NCBI GenBank assembly: GCA_963708675.1
Contig: CAVPTO010000003.1
Coordinates: forward strand, 3,410,001-3,474,000
Origin: DATAXP01 sp963708675
Lineage (GTDB): Bacteria; Planctomycetota; Planctomycetia; Pirellulales; PNKZ01
Direction of reading: 5' to 3'
DNA length: 64,000 nt
The translations under genes were made by a program, and so were the position numbers. The notes under the pieces were generated by a model, which worked only from the letters and a program-made list of their open reading frames with translations, was not told where the DNA came from and searched no databases. Positions 60,788-64,000 of this stretch are shown piece after piece. Within the stretch, counting starts at the first letter, position 1. Each line of letters starts with the position of its first letter.

Positions 60788-61165
60788 TTAGCGGCGGCGG
60801 GTCCAGAACATGCCGAGCACAACGCCTACGGCCGCTGCAATCAGCACGGCGCGAAGCGGTTGATCGCGGATTTGGTCCTCGAGCGTCTCGCCGAACTCCA
60901 GGGCTCGAACGCGACCCTCGTGGAGGTACTCGCCGGCGGCATCGCGAACGTGCGAGGCACGGTCCTGCACATAGTCGCGGGCCTGACCAGCAGCGTCCCG
61001 AGCGTGGCTCAGAACTTCGCTGGCACGGTCTTGCACGTCGTGAGCAGCATCTTGAACGCGGCTCTTCACATCATCGCGCAAACCTTCGGCATGATCGCGA
61101 AGATCTTCGGCGGCGTGGCGAGCACTCGCTGCGGCCTTGTGAACGTTTTGATTCGTGGTTGCCAT
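60788..61165 (-). CDS. YqjD/ElaB-like (DUF883) anchored helical protein
   Basis: A 125-residue protein that is almost all helix with Ala/Arg/Asp/His-rich repeats ('ARHAAEDLRDHAEGLRDDV', 'QDRASHVRDAAGEYLHEG'). It ends in a single membrane helix 'AVLIAAAVGVVLGMFW' and 'TRRR'. The conserved motif before the anchor, 'EDQIRDQPLRAVL', is that of the DUF883 family. Escherichia coli YqjD binds ribosomes at the membrane in stationary phase; the same role here is inference. It lies 42 bases after the YciF-like gene on the same strand. Confidence 0.85.
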   Translation of the reverse strand: MATTNQNVHKAAASARHAAEDLRDHAEGLRDDVKSRVQDAAHDVQDRASEVLSHARDAAGQARDYVQDRASHVRDAAGEYLHEGRVRALEFGETLEDQIRDQPLRAVLIAAAVGVVLGMFWTRRR

Positions 61166-61207
61166 GATCGTCTCCTTTATCGTGAACTTGTGGTTGTGGT
61201 TTTTCAG

Positions 61208-61705
61208 TCACTCTGCGGACTTCGCTTCGACGTTTATCTCCGATTGAGCCAACTCGGTGAGCTTCTCATCGGCAGCTTTTTCTTCTTCGAGAGTTTCTTC
61301 GAGCAGGCGGGCGACTTCGTCGTGACCCAGCAACTGGGCGAAGTTGCGTGCGGTGCCGTAGCCGGCCATCTCGTAATGCTCGACCCGTTGGGCCGCGCCG
61401 ATCAGGGCCGCGTCGCGGATGCTGTCATCCGTGTCGAGTTCGATCACTTCCGAGCCTTCTTCGACGAGCCCTTGCATTGCTTTGCAAGTGTGGCCGCGAG
61501 CAGCCTTGCCAAGCTCTTCAAAAGCGCGCTCCAGCCGCTCGACGTGACCCTTGGTTTCTTCCAAGTGCGATTCAAACGCCTCGCGCAACGCGTCGGACGA
61601 GGCAGCCTTGGCCATCTTCGGCAGCGCCTTGGTCAGTTGCTTCTCTGCGTTGTACAAGTCGCGTAGCTCGTGGATGAGCAGGTCGTCCATGCTATTCAGT
61701 TTCAT
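61208..61705 (-). CDS. YciF-like ferritin-fold protein (DUF892)
   Basis: A 165-residue four-helix protein. Start 'MKLNSMDDLLIHELRDLYNA' and 'EKQLTKALPKMAKAA' are diagnostic of the DUF892/YciE-YciF family, as are 'HLEETKGHVERLERAFEEL', 'GAAQRVEHYEMAGYGTARNF' and 'LLEETLEEEKAADEKL'. The Glu and His residues form a possible di-metal site (ExxH in 'RVEHYE'). Proteobacterial members are osmotic and general stress proteins. The ATG at 61705 is the family start; in-frame codons upstream are not part of it. It is the first gene of the block 59462-61705. Confidence 0.9.
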   Translation of the reverse strand: MKLNSMDDLLIHELRDLYNAEKQLTKALPKMAKAASSDALREAFESHLEETKGHVERLERAFEELGKAARGHTCKAMQGLVEEGSEVIELDTDDSIRDAALIGAAQRVEHYEMAGYGTARNFAQLLGHDEVARLLEETLEEEKAADEKLTELAQSEINVEAKSAE

Positions 61706-62230
61706 CTCTGCACCTATGCCTTGGTTTCCGTAATGTTCCCACGTCGATGGGACAATGGCTATTGCAAAGGGCGTGCCCGCCATACGTGTGTGATTCCCAC
61801 CATCGCGCGGTACGCTCGACTTTTGCCGATTGCCGCGTGCTGGCATCGAGCGATCGGGACGAATGATTGCGAAACAGTCGGCCGGGGTACGCTGATCATC
61901 GCGAAAGCGTGCGTCACCCATGACCATCGTGACGCGACTCAGGTCAAAAAATCAGACACAGAAATAGGCGGTAAAAATCGCCCGCCGCCACGACCGTAAC
62001 GCCTGCCAGTGTGGGGGCTAACGGTTTATCTTGCCAAGGTAGACCCCTTGGCACGTTCGATCCGTAAAACCGTTACTGAGTAGCCTCTTCCTACCCGGAA
62101 CTTCTTGCGATCGCGTCACGTACACTGCATGATAAGGTGGTGAGCGCGCGACCACGGCGGCTCGCCGCTACGCTTCTCGACGCGGCTACTAAAATCCCGC
62201 CCAAACCGATGGGCTTCTGGGAGCGACTGA
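61706..62230. other. 525-base regulatory-looking gap
   Basis: A divergent intergenic region between the YciF-like gene and the sigma-54 regulator. No gene is supported. It contains a two-level stem-loop (62019-62075). TTGCGA...CATGAT with a 17-base spacer (about 62105-62133) could be a promoter for the regulator. Confidence 0.5.
62019..62075. other. Nested stem-loop upstream of the response regulator
   Basis: An outer 9-bp stem TAACGGTTT / AAACCGTTA (62019-62027 with 62067-62075) encloses an inner 7-bp stem GCCAAGG / CCTTGGC (62033-62039 with 62046-62052). No T-run follows, so it is not a plain terminator. It could be a leader RNA element or a protein-binding palindrome. Confidence 0.5.
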
Positions 62231-63700
62231 ATGCCTTCCGTTCTGCTGATTGACGACGACCGCACGGTGCGTCACCTCATCTCCGAAGTCTTTAAGGACA
62301 CGGACCTTGAGGTTTTAGCTGCCAAGAATGCGGAGGAAGGCCTCGAGCTGCTCGCCAAGAACAATCCCGACGTCGTGCTGTTGGACATCATGCTCTCGTC
62401 CGACGTGTCGGGGCTCGACCTGTTCCGACAGATTCACGCCCTCGACGGCAAGTTGCCGGTCATTTTCATCACCGCCTCGGAGAGCAGCGACACCGCCATC
62501 CAGGCGATGAAGCTCGGCGCTTCGGACTACCTGATGAAGCCGCTCGATCTGGAGCGGGTTCGCGAGCTCGTGAACCAGGCCGTGCAGATTCGAAGGTTGA
62601 TGAGCGTTCCGGTCGAGGTTCCCGGCGGCACGCGTGGCCAAGCGAAGGCCGATGTGCTCGTGGGCCGCAGCCCGGCCATGCAAGACGTGTACAAAGGCAT
62701 CGGCCGCGTCGCCCAACAAGACGTGACGGTACTGATCCTTGGCGAAAGCGGCACGGGAAAAGAGCTCGTCGCCCGCGCCATCTATCATCACAGTGCGCGA
62801 TCGCAAGGGCCGTTTCTGGCGGTCAATTGCGCGGCCATTCCCGACGCCCTACTGGAAAGCGAACTGTTCGGCCACGAAAAAGGCTCGTTCACCGGCGCCG
62901 ACGCGCGTCGCATCGGCAAGTTCGAGCAATGCTCGGGGGGCACCATTTTTCTCGACGAGATTGGCGATATGTCGCCTCTCGTGCAGGGCAAGATGTTGCG
63001 CATTCTGCAGGAGAAGGAGTTCGAGCGCGTCGGCAGCAACCAGGTTTTGAAGGCCGACGTGCGCGTCATTGCCGCCACGCACCGCGATTTGGAGAAGCAC
63101 GTCGAGGAGGGGACGTTCCGAGCCGACCTTTATTATCGGCTCAGCGCGTTTACGCTCAACTTGCCCGCATTGCGTGACCGGCAAGAAGACCTTCTGCTGT
63201 TGATGGAGCACTTCCTCGAGGTCTACAGCCGCGAGTTGCACAAAGACGTTCAGGGCATTTCGCCCGAAGCGCTCGACATGCTGATTCGCTATAAGTGGCC
63301 GGGCAACGTCCGCGAGCTGCAAAACGTGCTCAAGCACGCGTTGCTGCAGGCGGCGGGGCCGGTGCTGATTTCCGATTTCTTCCCGCAGAAGCTGCGTCAC
63401 TCCGAAGAGGACGTGGCGATCGTCGCTGGCGAAGATGGGGAGATGGAGTTGGCTTCGTTCATCGAGGGCCGCATTCGTGCCGACTCGACCAACCTGTACG
63501 CCGAAACGCTCGAAATGATCGAGCGCTACCTGGTCGCTCGCGTGCTGCGCGAGGCCGAAGGCAACCAGTCGAAGGCGGCGAAAATTTTGGGCATCACCCG
63601 AGGCAGCCTGCGTAACAAGATTCGCACGCTCGGCGTCTCGATCGGCCGCATGGTGAAGGTCGAAGGCGACGAGGTCGAGGCCGAGCCGGCGTCGAGCTAA
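62231..63700 (+). CDS. NtrC-family sigma-54 response regulator
   Basis: A 489-residue protein with three parts. The receiver (1-120) has acidic D8-D10, phosphoacceptor Asp52, Thr81 and Lys103. The AAA+ domain (about 140-375) has Walker A 'GESGTGKE' (171-178), the sigma-54 contact loop 'GSFTGA' (218-223, the Ser variant of GAFTGA), Walker B 'FLDEIGD' and an arginine-finger region. The C-terminal Fis-type helix-turn-helix is 'NQSKAAKILGITRGSLRNKI'. It would activate sigma-54 promoters after phosphorylation. No histidine kinase is in view. Placed next to the stress-type block, it may control it, but no convincing -24/-12 promoter was seen there. Confidence 0.93.
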   Translation: MPSVLLIDDDRTVRHLISEVFKDTDLEVLAAKNAEEGLELLAKNNPDVVLLDIMLSSDVSGLDLFRQIHALDGKLPVIFITASESSDTAIQAMKLGASDYLMKPLDLERVRELVNQAVQIRRLMSVPVEVPGGTRGQAKADVLVGRSPAMQDVYKGIGRVAQQDVTVLILGESGTGKELVARAIYHHSARSQGPFLAVNCAAIPDALLESELFGHEKGSFTGADARRIGKFEQCSGGTIFLDEIGDMSPLVQGKMLRILQEKEFERVGSNQVLKADVRVIAATHRDLEKHVEEGTFRADLYYRLSAFTLNLPALRDRQEDLLLLMEHFLEVYSRELHKDVQGISPEALDMLIRYKWPGNVRELQNVLKHALLQAAGPVLISDFFPQKLRHSEEDVAIVAGEDGEMELASFIEGRIRADSTNLYAETLEMIERYLVARVLREAEGNQSKAAKILGITRGSLRNKIRTLGVSIGRMVKVEGDEVEAEPASS

Positions 63701-63755
63701 CGCTCGATGTCCAATCGTCCTTTCCGGGTAGAACGCGTTTCAGAAGTTCGCTCGC

Positions 63756-63806
63756 TTAGCCGCCCCGTCCACGGGGCGGAATCCGGGTCGTGGACGACCC
63801 GGCTAA
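63756..63806. repeat. Family E palindromic element
   Basis: TTAGCCGCCCCGTCCACG...GACCCGGCTAA, almost the same sequence as the copy at 15778, located 48 kb away. Confidence 0.85.
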
Positions 63807-63938
63807 GCGGGTTCCCCGGTCGCATGCCCCATTGGCAGCATCTCGCCGATTGCCGTCCCCATCGCCATCCACGGCACGCGACGTGCAACCACCTTCGAGA
63901 CGAGGGGCCTCAAGCCTTTTTCGCTCGGAGTTCGTGCC

Positions 63939-64000
63939 ATGAATAAAACACTTTTGCCCTGGTTGGGGCTCGCCGGCCTTTTGTGGATGTCGCAGATCGG
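63939..64000 (+). CDS. Start of a secreted or membrane protein (cut by window end)
   Basis: The ATG at 63939 has GGAG 8 bases upstream. The first 20 residues 'MNKTLLPWLGLAGLLWMSQI' have the Lys-plus-hydrophobic layout of a signal peptide. The rest lies outside the window, so the product is unknown. Confidence 0.6.
   Translation, partial: MNKTLLPWLGLAGLLWMSQI

Noticed and set aside
62048..62055. TTGGCACG as a possible sigma-54 -24 element upstream of the response regulator
   Set aside because: No GC-containing -12 element (TTGCA-type) lies at the required distance, and the sequence is part of the inner hairpin stem.
1..64000. tRNA, rRNA, riboswitch or attachment site
   Set aside because: None was recognised by eye. 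A covariance-model search would be decisive and was not possible here.

Overview
The window reads as a chromosomal segment of a planctomycete, most likely of the Pirellula/Rhodopirellula/Blastopirellula group. This rests on gene content, not on a marker gene: five PQQ-type propeller, cytochrome-WD40 and DUF1549/DUF1553 surface proteins, four secreted sulfatases, M50/HlyD membrane cassettes, a TPR-Ser/Thr kinase, AI-2E permeases, and dense palindromic intergenic repeats in a GC-rich background. No tRNA, rRNA, CRISPR array, integrase or IS transposase was recognised. Both ends cut a gene.

Layout. 1-3116: two PQQ/Ig-type periplasmic genes and a degenerate receiver. 3182-10579 (minus): a J-like/MshEN membrane protein, a small basic protein, three coupled sulfatases and a class III aminotransferase. 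10722-21450: flavin monooxygenase, zincin-redoxin fusion, C25-type protease, TPR-redoxin protein with a pentapeptide repeat, ceramidase-SGNH fusion (frameshifted) and a VWA membrane protein. 21941-23156: a two-gene AT-richer cassette (unknown protein + DUF1828-like) that looks horizontally acquired. 23193-28877 (minus): a three-gene membrane cassette of PqqD-like/M50/HlyD fusion, HlyD adaptor and GAF-HlyD adaptor. 28995-29646: HTH/zinc-ribbon and acidic small proteins. 30338-35376: heme-WD40 and DUF1549/DUF1553 proteins. 35688-41652: TPR protein, terminator, small conserved protein, Tex and a conserved hypothetical. 41802-48566: MFS transporter, M19 dipeptidase, Gfo/Idh/MocA oxidoreductase and a 930-residue secreted protein. 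48774-55418: sulfatase, PQQ protein, trypsin/PDZ protease, TPR-kinase. 55437-61705 (minus): a stress-type membrane block (DUF1328, YihY, two AI-2E permeases, DUF883-like, YqjE-like, YqjD-like, YciF-like), followed by a sigma-54 response regulator (62231-63700) and the start of a further secreted protein.

How the genes may work together (inference). The sulfatases, oxidoreductase, MFS transporter and secreted proteins suit scavenging of sulfated glycans. The M50/HlyD cassette looks like a dedicated envelope export or peptide-processing machine of unknown cargo. The 55-62 kb block resembles the osmotic/general stress membrane proteins of proteobacteria and sits beside an NtrC-type regulator.

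Two features cut across the region. Five families of long palindromic intergenic repeats (called A-E here) recur and in places supply the ends of proteins. Four otherwise convincing genes (near 18775, 25218, 36803 and 39140) are each broken by one single-base indel, which suggests residual sequencing error as much as real decay.
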